The translations under genes were made by a program, and so were the position numbers. A stretch of DNA of 64,000 bases from NCBI GenBank assembly GCA_938003855.1, contig CALKXD010000007.1:62001-126000 (forward strand). The letters run 5' to 3'. Shown in pieces: positions 28,428 to 37,950 of this stretch. The number at the start of each line of letters is the position of its first letter. Positions within the stretch are counted from its first letter, which is position 1. Under the pieces are notes generated by a model that saw only the letters and a list, made by a program, of their open reading frames with translations, ran no database searches and was not told where the DNA came from. This DNA comes from an uncultured Granulosicoccaceae bacterium (lineage in GTDB: Bacteria > Pseudomonadota > Gammaproteobacteria > Granulosicoccales > Granulosicoccaceae).

Positions 28428-29831
28428 ATGAACAAGTGTGTGGGTAATCGGTCGTCGCAATTTGTCAGTGCGATCGTTATGGGAGGGACTTTCCTACTGG
28501 CAAGCGCGGCGCAAGCCGGTGGCTTTGCATTGATCGAGCAGGGCGGATCAGGTATGGGCAATGCCTATGCCGGTGCATCAGCGGTGAGTCAGGATGCATC
28601 GACAGTGTGGTTTAACCCGGCTGGAATGCTGGAGCTGAAAAATCACCAGATTGCCGTGGCAGCACATGTCATCGCCGTTAACTCTGACTTTACAGACCGT
28701 GGAACCACGCTTAATGCCGCATTAGGACTTGGTGCCGTCCCCGGTGATGGCAACGTCGATGCCGGTGGGGTATCGGGATTACCCAACCTCTATTATGTAA
28801 AACCAATCAACAATGATCTGGCGTTTGGTTTCGGTATCAGCGTGCCGTTTGGCAATTCAACAGAATACAATGATGACTGGGTGGGGCGTTATCAGGCGGT
28901 TGAATCGGCGGTAACTGTGCTCGACTTTAACCCGTCGATTGCCTACCGCGTTAATGAGCGAGTCAGTATTGGTGGCGGTATCAGTGTGCAGCTGTTTGAT
29001 GCGACTCTCGGCAGCGCCGTAGATTCCGGCGCAACTTGTCTTGGTCTGGTCTCGCGCGGAACACTTGAACTCGCTGAATGTATCGGTGCCGGTCTGACGG
29101 AAGCAGGCGTGCGGGCCAACGATGGCTATGCTGACGTCACCGGGGATTCGGTCGCAGCGACGTTTAACCTTGGCGTTTTGTTTAAGCCGCGTGCGGGTAC
29201 AAAGCTGGGAGTGGCGTACCGTCACAGTATTAATCATGAACTTGACGGTGAAGGTAAATTTACCACCAACGCCGGGTTAGCTGCAGTGCTTGCCAATCGA
29301 GGGATACCCTTGTTTCAGGATGCCGGTGCGACTGCAGAGGCCGACTTACCTTCAAGTGTTATGTTTTCTATAGCGCATGAAGCAAACGATAAGCTCGAGT
29401 TGCTTGCTGACGCGACCTTTACCGCCTGGAGCAGCTTGCAGGAACTACGGGTAAAATTTGATAACCCGGTACAGCCCGATACCTTTAATAATCTGGCCTA
29501 TGAAGATGTCTGGCGTGTGTCGGCCGGGCTCAACTACAAGCAGTCTAATCAGCTGACACTCCGGGCAGGGGTTGCCTACGATCAGGACCCCGTGCCGTCG
29601 CCGCAACTGCGCACACCGAGAATCCCGGGTAACGAAAGAACCTGGCTGTCGTTTGGTGCCGGCTATAAGGTCAATGACAAGTTACAGCTGGATGTTGGCT
29701 TTGCGCATCTGTTTATAGACCAGACACCCATTGATAACGCCAGCGAGAGTGCCGGTGGAACCACATTGCGGGGTGTCTTTGATACAGACGCCAATTTGTT
29801 CAGTGCGCAACTCACCTACAAATTTGACTAA
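28428..29831 (+). CDS. FadL-family outer membrane long-chain fatty acid transporter
   Basis: This 14-strand beta-barrel of the OmpP1/FadL/TodX family carries fatty acids or other hydrophobic compounds across the outer membrane. It has 467 residues. A signal peptide ends at ASAAQA, and the mature N-terminus GGFALIEQGGSGMGNAYAGA plus STVWFNPAGM is the family hatch-domain signature. The C-terminus ends in Phe-Asp after AQLTYK, a barrel-type end. The neighbour 15 bases downstream is a VolA-like lipase, the pairing known from Vibrio, which points to uptake of fatty acids released from phospholipid. Confidence 0.92.
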   Translation: MNKCVGNRSSQFVSAIVMGGTFLLASAAQAGGFALIEQGGSGMGNAYAGASAVSQDASTVWFNPAGMLELKNHQIAVAAHVIAVNSDFTDRGTTLNAALGLGAVPGDGNVDAGGVSGLPNLYYVKPINNDLAFGFGISVPFGNSTEYNDDWVGRYQAVESAVTVLDFNPSIAYRVNERVSIGGGISVQLFDATLGSAVDSGATCLGLVSRGTLELAECIGAGLTEAGVRANDGYADVTGDSVAATFNLGVLFKPRAGTKLGVAYRHSINHELDGEGKFTTNAGLAAVLANRGIPLFQDAGATAEADLPSSVMFSIAHEANDKLELLADATFTAWSSLQELRVKFDNPVQPDTFNNLAYEDVWRVSAGLNYKQSNQLTLRAGVAYDQDPVPSPQLRTPRIPGNERTWLSFGAGYKVNDKLQLDVGFAHLFIDQTPIDNASESAGGTTLRGVFDTDANLFSAQLTYKFD

Positions 29832-29846
29832 ACCGGAGCGGTCACA

Positions 29847-31826
29847 ATGAATATTGTTAAGTATCTAGTAGCCGTTTCGGTAGCAGCCGGCATCGCGGGT
29901 TGTTCCGATACCAGCAACTATAATTTTGAAAACAGTCTGGCCACAGCGCAAAGCAACGCGGCGGCCAATGCCGCGCCGGTTGCCCGCTTCGACCCGGCAG
30001 CAGCCGATCTGCCATTTCCAAACAGCCTGTTATTTTCCGGCAGCGAAGACGGCACCATCAACATTCAAGTTGACGATCCCACCGATCTTGCTGACGCGCA
30101 GGTATCTCTCAACGCGCTTGACGGGTTCTCGACTATCGCGCCGATCACAATGCCACTGGAAGGTGCTGTCAGCGCACAGAGTGTGGTTCTGGGTCAATCA
30201 ATCCGCGTGTTTGAGGTGCGCAGCGATGCCAACGGGGTTGTCAATGAAGTCATTGGCGAACTGGGTGCAGATCGTCTGGCGGTTGTAGTATCAGACGGTT
30301 TGATTGCGCTGGCGCCATTGCTGCCGCTGCAGGAAAGCACTGACTACATGGTGGTCGCCACTAACGCCATCACCGGTACTAACGGGGTTCCTCTGTCGCC
30401 GAGTTCGGCATTCAGACTGGCATCGGGCAGTATTGAACTGACAGGGGCTTTGGCTGCGCTGGAACCGATCCGGCTACTGACCAATGCCATGTTGTCGCAA
30501 GCGGCAGGGCAAGGGGTAACGGCAGGTAGTGCAGTGGTCGCCTGGTCATTTAAAACGCAGTCGATCACACCTGTCATGCAGGCAGTCAAATTCGCGTCGG
30601 CAGCACAGCCGATCACCATAGCATCGGCAGGCATGAACACCGCTGCTGTCAATCCGGCATTGCCGGGTATCGCCGACGTCTATGTCGGTACGCTCGACCT
30701 GCCTTATTATAGAACGGCACCGGCTAATGCGAACGACGCGGCTGGAATTACCAGCTTCTGGCACGGTCAGGGCGACAGCCTGCTAACACGATTTAACCCG
30801 ACACCGGTTGCAACCAGTATTCAAACCGTGCCGGTTGTGATGACCGTACCGAACGCCTCGTCCGGCAATACCGTCCCTGCCGGTGGCTGGCCGGTGGCGA
30901 TATTTGTACACGGCGTGACGCGCAATCGTCTGGATATGTTTGGTGTGGCCGATGCGATGGCTCAGGCCGGTGTTGCGGTCATTGCGATTGATCAGCCGAT
31001 GCATGGAGTGGTCGATAGCAGCATTGCGTTCTCGGCGGCAGTGTCGCCGTTTGCAGATACCGAACGTACATTTGATCTCGATCTGGTCAACAACGAGTCT
31101 GGTGCTGCCGGGCCGGATGGTCAGATCGACACCAGTGGTCGGCATTTCTATTCACCTCAGTATTTATTGGCGACCCGGGATAACCTGCGTCAGTCTGCAG
31201 CGGACCTGATGGTTTTAAGCTCGAGCATTGCGAACATTGCCAGCGTACCGGTCGATGCGACTCGCAAAACGCTTATTGGTTATTCACTGGGAGGTAATGC
31301 GGCGACCGTGTTCCTGGCTTTCGATGACAGCATTACGGCGACGACACTGGCAATGCCGGCAGCCGGACTGGTCAAAACCACGTTGAGCTCTGAACAGTTT
31401 GGTCCGCCGATAATTGCCGGACTCGACGCGGCGGGTGTTGAAGAAGGCACGACTCAGTTCCAGCAATTTGAAGTCGCCGCTCAAACGGTGGTGGACTCAG
31501 GGGACGCGATTAACTTCGGTGCGATGGCCGTACAGAGCAGCCCGGTGCACCTAATGGAGGTGATTGGTGATACCACTGTGCAGAATGTTGTCGACGGTGC
31601 GCCGTTGTCCGGCACAGAGGCGTTGATCCGCGTGATGGGGCTACCGTCAGTGAGTCAGGATACCACCGAGTCCGGTGTGGTTCGCTTTACTGCGGGCTCT
31701 CACAGTTCGCTTATCTCTGACGATCCGAGCCCTGAGGTTTACCTTGAAATGCTCACGCAGACGTCAACTTTTGCAGCGAGTTCCGGGAGCCTGATAAAAA
31801 TAACCAACTCAGAGGTAGTGCAGTAG
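29847..31826 (+). CDS. VolA/Pla-1/cef-type surface lipoprotein lipase
   Basis: This 659-residue lipoprotein has a signal ending IAGC (Cys19). It is a predicted extracellular phospholipase or lysophospholipase. The N-terminal part (about 35-240) includes RFDPAAADLPFPNSLLFSG, the VolA N-terminal type. A C-terminal alpha/beta-hydrolase domain has an oxyanion region VAIFVHGVTRNR and nucleophile Ser480 in GYSLGGNA; a candidate His is in FTAGSHSSL. In Vibrio cholerae, VolA cleaves lysophosphatidylcholine and works with FadL. The 15-base spacing after fadL implies one transcript. A 9-bp hairpin follows the stop. Confidence 0.88.
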   Translation: MNIVKYLVAVSVAAGIAGCSDTSNYNFENSLATAQSNAAANAAPVARFDPAAADLPFPNSLLFSGSEDGTINIQVDDPTDLADAQVSLNALDGFSTIAPITMPLEGAVSAQSVVLGQSIRVFEVRSDANGVVNEVIGELGADRLAVVVSDGLIALAPLLPLQESTDYMVVATNAITGTNGVPLSPSSAFRLASGSIELTGALAALEPIRLLTNAMLSQAAGQGVTAGSAVVAWSFKTQSITPVMQAVKFASAAQPITIASAGMNTAAVNPALPGIADVYVGTLDLPYYRTAPANANDAAGITSFWHGQGDSLLTRFNPTPVATSIQTVPVVMTVPNASSGNTVPAGGWPVAIFVHGVTRNRLDMFGVADAMAQAGVAVIAIDQPMHGVVDSSIAFSAAVSPFADTERTFDLDLVNNESGAAGPDGQIDTSGRHFYSPQYLLATRDNLRQSAADLMVLSSSIANIASVPVDATRKTLIGYSLGGNAATVFLAFDDSITATTLAMPAAGLVKTTLSSEQFGPPIIAGLDAAGVEEGTTQFQQFEVAAQTVVDSGDAINFGAMAVQSSPVHLMEVIGDTTVQNVVDGAPLSGTEALIRVMGLPSVSQDTTESGVVRFTAGSHSSLISDDPSPEVYLEMLTQTSTFAASSGSLIKITNSEVVQ

Positions 31827-31842
31827 GTTTCCTGTAACAGTG

Positions 31843-31865
31843 TCGGCTGGCGCCCTGCCAGCCGA
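31843..31865 (+). terminator. Hairpin after fadL-lipase operon
   Basis: A perfect 9-bp inverted repeat TCGGCTGGC/GCCAGCCGA with a 5-base loop starts 17 bases after the lipase stop. It is GC-rich and well placed to end the transcript, but no T-run follows. Confidence 0.5.
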
Positions 31866-31896
31866 TTGATTCACTGGCATCAAGCATCCCTTTGGT

Positions 31897-31912
31897 GCCA
31901 TTTTCAAATGGC
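31897..31912. repeat. Short dyad GCCATTT-TC-AAATGGC
   Basis: A perfect 7-bp inverted repeat separated by two bases. It may be a second transcript-end hairpin or a binding site; nothing more can be said. Confidence 0.4.
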
Positions 31913-32154
31913 CTGATGACCGGATGCGGTTGCCCACCGGCCGGGTTATCACTTGATGTGCGTTACCGATACCTCACACGCATCGCTGATGGCTGGCCCT
32001 ATAATTGTAAGTGGGGTTTTGCGGTAATATGATTCCCCACACTAATTTATCGGGGTGGCAGGCTTTGCCATTAGTGATCGTACAGGTCGGCAGCAACGGA
32101 TTGTTCTCTGCCTTTTCATTTGTTCTTCACGTCAGTTAGATAACAATATCCGGT

Positions 32155-33732
32155 ATGGAACCACTCGTTATTGTTTTTGCCTTTTTTGCCGGTTTGCTGT
32201 TTCGTAAAATCGGTTATCCCCCGTTGCTTGGCTATTTGCTGGCAGGCTTCGTCGGCTATGGACTCGACCTCGGCAGTGGTGAACAGCTCCAGGCGATTGC
32301 CGATATCGGCATTATATTGCTGCTGTTTACCATCGGCCTGAAACTCAACCCCAAAGATCTGGCGCCGCGCTACGTGTGGGGCTCGGCATTGCTGCATATG
32401 GTGGTGGCGGTGCCATTGACCGCTGCGGTGATTCTGATTGTTGGCATGGTTTATCAGCCTTTGTCGTTTGACAGCCCGGTTGCCGCATGGACACTTGCGT
32501 TTGCGTTGTCTTTCTCCAGCACCGTTCTGGCGATCAAGTTGTTTGAAGATCGAGGCGAGACCAATTCGCACTATGCGTCTATCGCGATCGGTGTGCTGAT
32601 TGTGCAGGACGTGCTGGCGGTGCTGTATCTGGTGCTGACTTCTGATCACTTACCTTCGCCATGGGCATTGCTATTACTCGGCTTGCCGTTGTTGCGGCCG
32701 GGTATACGTCGCTTGCTGCAAACTGTGGGGCACGGTGAATTGCTGGTCCTGTCAGGGGTGATGTTTGCGCTGGCGGCTTCAGCGTTGTTTGAGTTTGTTG
32801 ATCTGAAAGGCGGGCTTGGCGCACTGGTGTGTGGCTGCCTTCTGCGCAGCGCCGATAAAGCCAAATCGAAGGAAATCTATGATTGCCTGAGTAGTCTTAA
32901 GAATCTGTTGCTGGTCGGTTTTTTTGTGGTGATCGGTTACAACGGCATTCCGTCTATGCAAATGGTTGCGGTGGCGGTGGTACTGTCGATGCTGATCGTA
33001 TTGCGACCGTTGATCTATTTTGCGGTGCTGACTTTTTTTGGTCTGCGTGCAAGAACCAGCTGGCTGTCCGGGTTGTCGCTTTTCAGTTACAGCGAGTTTG
33101 GCTTGATCGTCGCCGCAATTGCGGTTGAACAAGGGGTGTTCGGCGCAGACTGGATTACCACGCTGGCTCTAGCGATGTCGCTGTCGTTTTTTCTAGCGAC
33201 ACCGATCAATAACAAGGCGCATGCCCTATACCGGCGATACCAGCATCAGCTTAAAAGTGTCGAGAATCCGGTGCACTTGCCAGAGGAGCAGTTTTCCTCA
33301 CTGGGCGACTCGACTATCGTGATGTTGGGGATGGGGCGCGTTGGCACTGCGGCCTACGACTCGTTGCGAGATGCCGGGGCCGGCAGTATTGTTGCTGTTG
33401 AAGAGAATTATGAGCGCACGTTGAAACTGTCTGCTCAGGGCTATCACTGCGTACATGGTGATGCGAGTGACCGGGACTTCTGGGAGAACACGGATCTAGC
33501 CTCGCGAGAATTAATATTGGTCAGTTTGAGCAACCACCGTGAGGAACTCATTGTGGTGGAGCTGGCGCGTGAATTTAACTGCATGCATGCGTTGTCAGTG
33601 GCAACTCGATTCCCTGATCACAAAGCGCAGATAGAAGCGTTGGGCTGCAATGCCTTTTATTTATATGATGATGTCGGTCGTGACTTTGCCCGGTACACAA
33701 TGGCAAAGGTAAGCGGCACTGACGCGAACTAA
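32155..33732 (+). CDS. CPA2-type cation/proton antiporter with RCK (TrkA-N) domain
   Basis: This inner-membrane antiporter of the KefB/YbaL group probably exchanges K+ or Na+ for protons. It has 525 residues. The first 360 hold about 12 hydrophobic helices, starting GLLFRKIGYPPLLGYLLAGF and including LLLFTIGLKLNPKDL. A cytoplasmic NAD-binding TrkA-N domain follows, with VMLGMGRVGTAAYDSLRDAG and the acidic residue in VAVEENYE. No TrkA-C domain follows. Its last four bases overlap the 3' end of the opposing hydrolase gene. It appears to be monocistronic. Confidence 0.92.
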   Translation: MEPLVIVFAFFAGLLFRKIGYPPLLGYLLAGFVGYGLDLGSGEQLQAIADIGIILLLFTIGLKLNPKDLAPRYVWGSALLHMVVAVPLTAAVILIVGMVYQPLSFDSPVAAWTLAFALSFSSTVLAIKLFEDRGETNSHYASIAIGVLIVQDVLAVLYLVLTSDHLPSPWALLLLGLPLLRPGIRRLLQTVGHGELLVLSGVMFALAASALFEFVDLKGGLGALVCGCLLRSADKAKSKEIYDCLSSLKNLLLVGFFVVIGYNGIPSMQMVAVAVVLSMLIVLRPLIYFAVLTFFGLRARTSWLSGLSLFSYSEFGLIVAAIAVEQGVFGADWITTLALAMSLSFFLATPINNKAHALYRRYQHQLKSVENPVHLPEEQFSSLGDSTIVMLGMGRVGTAAYDSLRDAGAGSIVAVEENYERTLKLSAQGYHCVHGDASDRDFWENTDLASRELILVSLSNHREELIVVELAREFNCMHALSVATRFPDHKAQIEALGCNAFYLYDDVGRDFARYTMAKVSGTDAN

Positions 33733-34715
33733 GCCCTGTCGGTCAATTCAGTCGCAGCAAGCGGCCCTGGCTGTAATTGACTCAGGAAGCTAATAACCTC
33801 ATCGGTAACGGCCTTGTTATTCTTTGGCGAGAGAATATCGCCAATTATTACATGCTGACTTTCAGCGTTTGGGTCGTCAATGATCTGTGCGTGTTTAACC
33901 CCGGGTAGTTGCTGGTAGAACGCTTTGATCGCCTCTGCGTCGACAGTATCATCGTGTGGTGAATAGAGGATATAGGTTGGCAGTCTGGCCTCGGACGCCG
34001 GATAATTTGCGGCCAGTTTGACCATACCCATCATCGGCAGCAAAGCGCGTGTCGGATAGCGGCATGCCCAGTACATACCGTGTGCTTCACTCGATGACTC
34101 TGACTCGCGGTATTTTCCGGTTATCGCCTCGGCAATTTGCGCCCCCCAGGGCAACAACAGGATATTCGCGCGGCGATCCCTGACACCGAAGTTCGGCGAG
34201 AAAAACACCAGCGCATCAATCGTGTTTTTAAATTGCGTCTGATGTGCTATCCACCAACCCAGGCTCGCGCCGGTAGAGCAACCGATGATGATGGTGCGCT
34301 CGCCAATGCGCTGTGCAATGGCCATGGCTTCGCTGGCATCGTTAATCCACCGATTCACCGAACCGCGTGCCATCGCGTCGTCGCTGCGGCCGTTACCGGC
34401 CAATCGCGTATAGAAAATGTTACTGTTGAAGTGCTTTGCGATATCACCGGGTACTGGCACTGACTCCTGCCGCGTGGCTGAAAATCCATGCAAATACACA
34501 AAGGCGTAGGGCGTTTTCTGTTTGCGCAGCGGATCGAGCCATTCAATGTGCTTTTCCGCACCGGGCGTTATGTCCGGGAAGCGGCTTTCGGCTTTGCTCA
34601 GATAGTGGTCGAGGTCGTCTGGCAGTTCTGGAACAGTGAACCGTGTATCAAGCGACACGCGCGGACCCAGAGCCAGGACAACGCCCAAAAGCAGTAAAAT
34701 CAGTGCGAACAACAT
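33729..34715 (-). CDS. Membrane-anchored alpha/beta hydrolase
   Basis: This 328-residue protein has an N-terminal hydrophobic anchor or signal (FALILLLLGVVLALG) followed by an alpha/beta-hydrolase domain. Motifs are FVYLHGFSATRQESVP (oxyanion region), GCSTGASLGW with the nucleophile Ser, LYSPHDDTVDAEAI with a candidate Asp, and a His in AESQHVIIGD. Esterase or lipase-like activity facing the periplasm is likely, but the substrate is unknown. It converges on the antiporter gene with a 4-base overlap. Confidence 0.85.
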   Translation of the reverse strand: MLFALILLLLGVVLALGPRVSLDTRFTVPELPDDLDHYLSKAESRFPDITPGAEKHIEWLDPLRKQKTPYAFVYLHGFSATRQESVPVPGDIAKHFNSNIFYTRLAGNGRSDDAMARGSVNRWINDASEAMAIAQRIGERTIIIGCSTGASLGWWIAHQTQFKNTIDALVFFSPNFGVRDRRANILLLPWGAQIAEAITGKYRESESSSEAHGMYWACRYPTRALLPMMGMVKLAANYPASEARLPTYILYSPHDDTVDAEAIKAFYQQLPGVKHAQIIDDPNAESQHVIIGDILSPKNNKAVTDEVISFLSQLQPGPLAATELTDRA

Positions 34716-35119
34716 TGGTGTTTCCCGGCGTTTGGTGAGGTGGTCGTGTTATGTGGCAAATGATTGAGCAAGCGGGTTAAGCCTCGGCATCAGGTGCCGT
34801 AACAGTGGGCGATCATTTGACTGGACAGGTGACCCGTCAAAGTGCTGTGTTGCACCCTGTGGTGAGTATGCAGTGCGTCAAGGAGAATTTATCGCTGGCA
34901 GCAAATCATACCTGAATTCGTCCGGGTAGCGCAGGCATGAGAGTAAAGTGAACCGTAATGCATAATCCGCAGTCCCCGGGTACAATTCGGGCCGCAAAGC
35001 TCTATAGGTTTGCTCGGGCTGTTCGCCTCCGTTTGACCACAATGCTGTTTGGGAAATCCGCGCTGGTGATAGTCCCGGTGATCCCGATACCGGCAGACGT
35101 CGCGCGGTGCAAGGGCGAT
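34716..35119. other. Intergenic stretch before the small coiled-coil gene
   Basis: These 404 bases lie between the divergent hydrolase gene and the coiled-coil gene. Both strands have open frames (34958 onward on plus, 34889-35278 on minus), but neither has recognisable protein features or a good start here. No promoter pair could be assigned with confidence. Confidence 0.4.
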
Positions 35120-35476
35120 ATGAGCGCTGTCGAAGACGCTCGCCAACGCGTCGCTCATGCTGAGCACCTTTTGGACTCGGCAGTCAGAAATCACCGGCTT
35201 ATTGAGGCGAGGGTAAGCCGATGCCTCCGGCAACTCGCGCTTGCCGGTGAGCCATTGCACACGGGCGGTCAGGCACAAGCCAGCATTTTACAGTCAGCGG
35301 TAAATAATGCTCAAATGGCTTGCAGAGTGTCAGAACAGATCTGCAATGATGCGCGTTCTCAACTGGCCAGCCTAAGTGACGAACTGACAGCCATGGATGC
35401 CAGGCTGAAGGGGCTGGATATGGGGAGCGCTGCGAACAGCGCCGTTTTTAACAGTGAACGCCGTGATGCTGCGTAG
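35120..35476 (+). CDS. Small helical (coiled-coil) protein of unknown function
   Basis: The 118-residue protein is predicted to be almost entirely helical, with heptad-like spacing (ARQRVAHAEHLLDSAVRNHR, QLASLSDELTAMDARLKGL). It has three Cys and no signal peptide or membrane segment. The ATG at 35120 is chosen because AAGGG lies 5 bases upstream; the open frame extends back to 34958 without a comparable ribosome site. An opposing frame (34889-35278) overlaps but lacks coding features. The composition loosely recalls small type III or flagellar chaperone-like coiled coils, but no family is recognised. Confidence 0.5.
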   Translation: MSAVEDARQRVAHAEHLLDSAVRNHRLIEARVSRCLRQLALAGEPLHTGGQAQASILQSAVNNAQMACRVSEQICNDARSQLASLSDELTAMDARLKGLDMGSAANSAVFNSERRDAA

Positions 35477-35908
35477 TCACATTTTGCGGCAAAACACCTG
35501 CGTTGCTCCAGTTTCCGTGACAGTGCGGTCTTTTTTCTATATCAGCGATATGCAGGGTTCCTTGTGTTCCAGCTAATGAAAAAGAAATCGGGATCGCCAG
35601 CGGGCTCGTATCTGCACTGGTGGGCCTGATTGTGTGGTAAGTAGTCTGTAATGAGTCTTTCCGTTGATCGTTTTGAGGCGGATATAACAGGACTTTGCGC
35701 TCAAGGCTTGTGTTTTTTTAATGCGCGCATAGCTGCTGCTCCGGTGTCGACCACCCATGCAGCGGCTTGTTGTTTACCCACACCGTGTAATTTCCGCTGA
35801 GTTCTATCAGGGCTGGACATCTCTGTGTGATGTACCTGCTGCAAGTGACTTGCAAAGCTACTCAGACTCTGCGACGTTAAAACATCAAACATCGGTGAGA
35901 GTACAGCT
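35477..35908. other. Gene-poor stretch
   Basis: This stretch of 432 bases has no supported gene. Short frames exist (for example a 49-codon frame at 35651-35800 on plus and one at 35701-35892 on minus), but none has a good ribosome site or recognisable family features. It may contain decayed coding sequence. Confidence 0.4.
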
Positions 35909-36784
35909 ATGGCGTTGTATCGGGATTTTTGTTCACAGTCTGAGATTGATCACCAATACAACGCGGGTGGGTCTGTTCCGGATTACCTTGACTGGATGCA
36001 TTGGTATCAGCGCGAGAGTGAATCGTATCGACGGGAAACCACTCACCAGGTACTTCGATACGGTGCAACACTGGACGAATCGCTAGAGCTATATCCGGTC
36101 GTCGGGGACCGTGATGCCCCGTTGTTCGTTTTTGTCCACGGGGGCTACTGGCGTGCCGGTTCTGCCGCTGATTTCTCGTTTGTCGCGAGGGGGCTTAATG
36201 CGATTGGCCTTGCTGTCGCTGTGGTTGATTATTCGCTGTGTCCAGTGGTGACGGTTGATGAGATTACCCGGCAGGTGCGTGCGGCGATTGCCTGGCTGTA
36301 CCACAATGCGCAGGATTGCCAATTTGATCCAAAGCGCATCTATGCGGGCGGACACTCGGCTGGCGGGCAACAAGTGGCTATGCTGCTGGAGACGGATTGG
36401 GACGGTGTCTATGGATTGTCCGCCAACCTGCTGCGTGGCGTGGTAGCGATCAGTGGGGTGTACGATCTTCGACCATTGCGCTTTTCCTATTTGCAGCCCA
36501 TGATCAATCTATCTCATCAGACCATTGCGGAGCAAAGTCCGTTGCTGAATCCACTCAGGCAATGTGACAGTCGTCTTCTGGTAACCGTAGGCGCGCTGGA
36601 ATCTGAAGAGTTTCAGCGTCAGAGTCATGAGTACACAGGGATGTGTTCTCGAGCCGGCCGCGCTGTGGAGTTATGGCTGCAATCTGACACACACCATTTT
36701 AATGCGATTGCGGGGTTTAATGATGGTGCCAGTGATTTGTGCCGAAAAGTGTCTGAGCTGGTCGCTGCAGACTTACCCCGCTGA
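35909..36784 (+). CDS. Alpha/beta hydrolase of the kynurenine-formamidase/esterase type
   Basis: This 291-residue cytoplasmic hydrolase belongs to the HSL-like, arylformamidase-related group. The oxyanion motif FVHGGYW lies at about residues 75-81 and the nucleophile Ser150 in GGHSAGGQ. The catalytic acid is expected after LLVTVGALES, and the His is in SDTHHFNAI. HGGYW and the size match eukaryotic-type kynurenine formamidases, which hydrolyse N-formylkynurenine, but no other tryptophan-degradation genes are near, so a general esterase is equally possible. The gene appears to be monocistronic. Confidence 0.85.
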   Translation: MALYRDFCSQSEIDHQYNAGGSVPDYLDWMHWYQRESESYRRETTHQVLRYGATLDESLELYPVVGDRDAPLFVFVHGGYWRAGSAADFSFVARGLNAIGLAVAVVDYSLCPVVTVDEITRQVRAAIAWLYHNAQDCQFDPKRIYAGGHSAGGQQVAMLLETDWDGVYGLSANLLRGVVAISGVYDLRPLRFSYLQPMINLSHQTIAEQSPLLNPLRQCDSRLLVTVGALESEEFQRQSHEYTGMCSRAGRAVELWLQSDTHHFNAIAGFNDGASDLCRKVSELVAADLPR

Positions 36785-36928
36785 TGCATTGAAAACGTCA
36801 GGGCTTTACGGGGTGGGACTTCCGTTAAGTGGACAAATGTAAGCGTGTAACAGGGACACCGTTAGCAACAACACTGCAACGGCCTGTAAACGAGCTGAGC
36901 CGGAGTGGCTCTCGCACCGTCTAATGTG

Positions 36929-37618
36929 CTAGCGCGAGCTGCGATACGGCGGCCAGTTAGCCGGGTCACTGCCGAGCAGGGCCTGCCACTCACTGATGGC
37001 CGCTTTGAGGGACTGGCGTGGCCGGTACGACATGTCAAAAATCATCCGCTTGCGCAAAGTGTTGTTTCTGGTCAGCAGGAACGGGCCGGCAACGGAATCA
37101 TTGACCTTCACTGCGGTTTCGTTGCTGATATCTACGGGCTCGTAATCAGTCAGCATTTCAATGCAGGTGCCACCCGAGTTGCTGCTCGAGACCGGCCACA
37201 GAATTACCGTGCCCGGTAGATCCGGGATCTGATCGATTCGAGTGGGTGGAATGGTCTCCAGCAGTGCCTTGCACATAGCGACATCGCGCTCGGTGTTGCG
37301 GTTGCTGCCGGTGACGGAAAAATGTACCACAGCAATGTTGGTTGCATCGTCGGGCAGATCTTCCAAAAGCGCTACCGTAAAATAAGTGCCGCCGGCGCTC
37401 TGCGCGGCGGGTGCCGGTGGCAAGAGCCGGGTGTTGGCGGCTTGCACCGGCTGGGTGGCAGGCGCAGGTTTGGGCGCTGCGGCTGTAGCGGTGGGCTGTG
37501 CCGGTGCCTGCGGCGTCAGGTCGTCAAGTTGCACGGGTTCTTCGAAAAAGTTGCAACCGCTGGTGACGAGGAACAACGCAGCAGTGGTTGCGGATACCAG
37601 TAGGTGTCGGATTGTCAT
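36929..37618 (-). CDS. Lipoprotein of unknown function
   Basis: This 229-residue lipoprotein has a signal MTIRHLLVSATTAALFLVTS followed by G-C as the lipidation site. A Pro/Ala/Thr-rich linker (about residues 30-75) leads to a globular domain with Cys in DVAMCKALLE and GGTCIEMLTDYEP, which could be disulfide bonded. The ATG at 37618 is chosen because it places the signal peptide at the N-terminus; the frame continues to 37759 without a sensible leader. No family is recognised. It is transcribed divergently from pckA and ends 144 bases from the esterase gene. Confidence 0.75.
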   Translation of the reverse strand: MTIRHLLVSATTAALFLVTSGCNFFEEPVQLDDLTPQAPAQPTATAAAPKPAPATQPVQAANTRLLPPAPAAQSAGGTYFTVALLEDLPDDATNIAVVHFSVTGSNRNTERDVAMCKALLETIPPTRIDQIPDLPGTVILWPVSSSNSGGTCIEMLTDYEPVDISNETAVKVNDSVAGPFLLTRNNTLRKRMIFDMSYRPRQSLKAAISEWQALLGSDPANWPPYRSSR

Positions 37619-37950
37619 GGTCGACGCTTCTTGCCTGTCTTTGAATGCTGAATTATCCGTGCGTGTTTGGCTGGAACCAGTTACAAACTGGTATGCCGCC
37701 TTAAGGGTAGGATTGATTGGACTGGGCCGGGTACCACGCAATGGAAGGAAATGTGGCACGGTGCTTTAAGGAACGGTTGCCGTGGGTCGATGCATATGGG
37801 GATAGGCAGGGATTAGAAGTTAACAATTGTGGGCGATGACAGTCGTGAGCCGGACCAGCAGGTGTGCTGGTTGTGTTGCTTATTGAAACCCGCTACTGTT
37901 CGCAATCCATTAAAAAATAACTATTTTTAGTAATCTTGCAGGAGAGCTAA
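37619..37950. other. Divergent regulatory region upstream of pckA
   Basis: The 332 bases between the lipoprotein gene (minus) and pckA (plus) contain a dyad ACCAGTT-ACA-AACTGGT at 37676-37692, 58 bases from the lipoprotein start, which may be an operator. The last 40 bases before pckA are AT-rich and end in the Shine-Dalgarno AGGAGAG. A weak TTGTGT-17-TACTGT pair occurs upstream of pckA. No coding frame is credible. Confidence 0.4.

Larger units (their letters stand above)
31827..32154. other. Intergenic region after the lipase gene
   Basis: This stretch of 328 bases has no credible gene. It holds two hairpins, each annotated separately (31843-31865 and 31897-31912), and an isolated TATAAT at 32000-32005 that lacks a matching -35 but is positioned to serve the antiporter gene. 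Confidence 0.5.

Noticed and set aside
34889..35278. 129-codon minus-strand frame over the coiled-coil gene
   Set aside because: No ribosome site or protein features; the plus-strand frame has heptad pattern and AAGGG site.
35560..35640. Short plus-strand frame ending in a hydrophobic IGIASGLVSALVGLIVW tail
   Set aside because: It looks like a membrane tail but has no start codon or ribosome site; possibly a gene remnant, not supportable.
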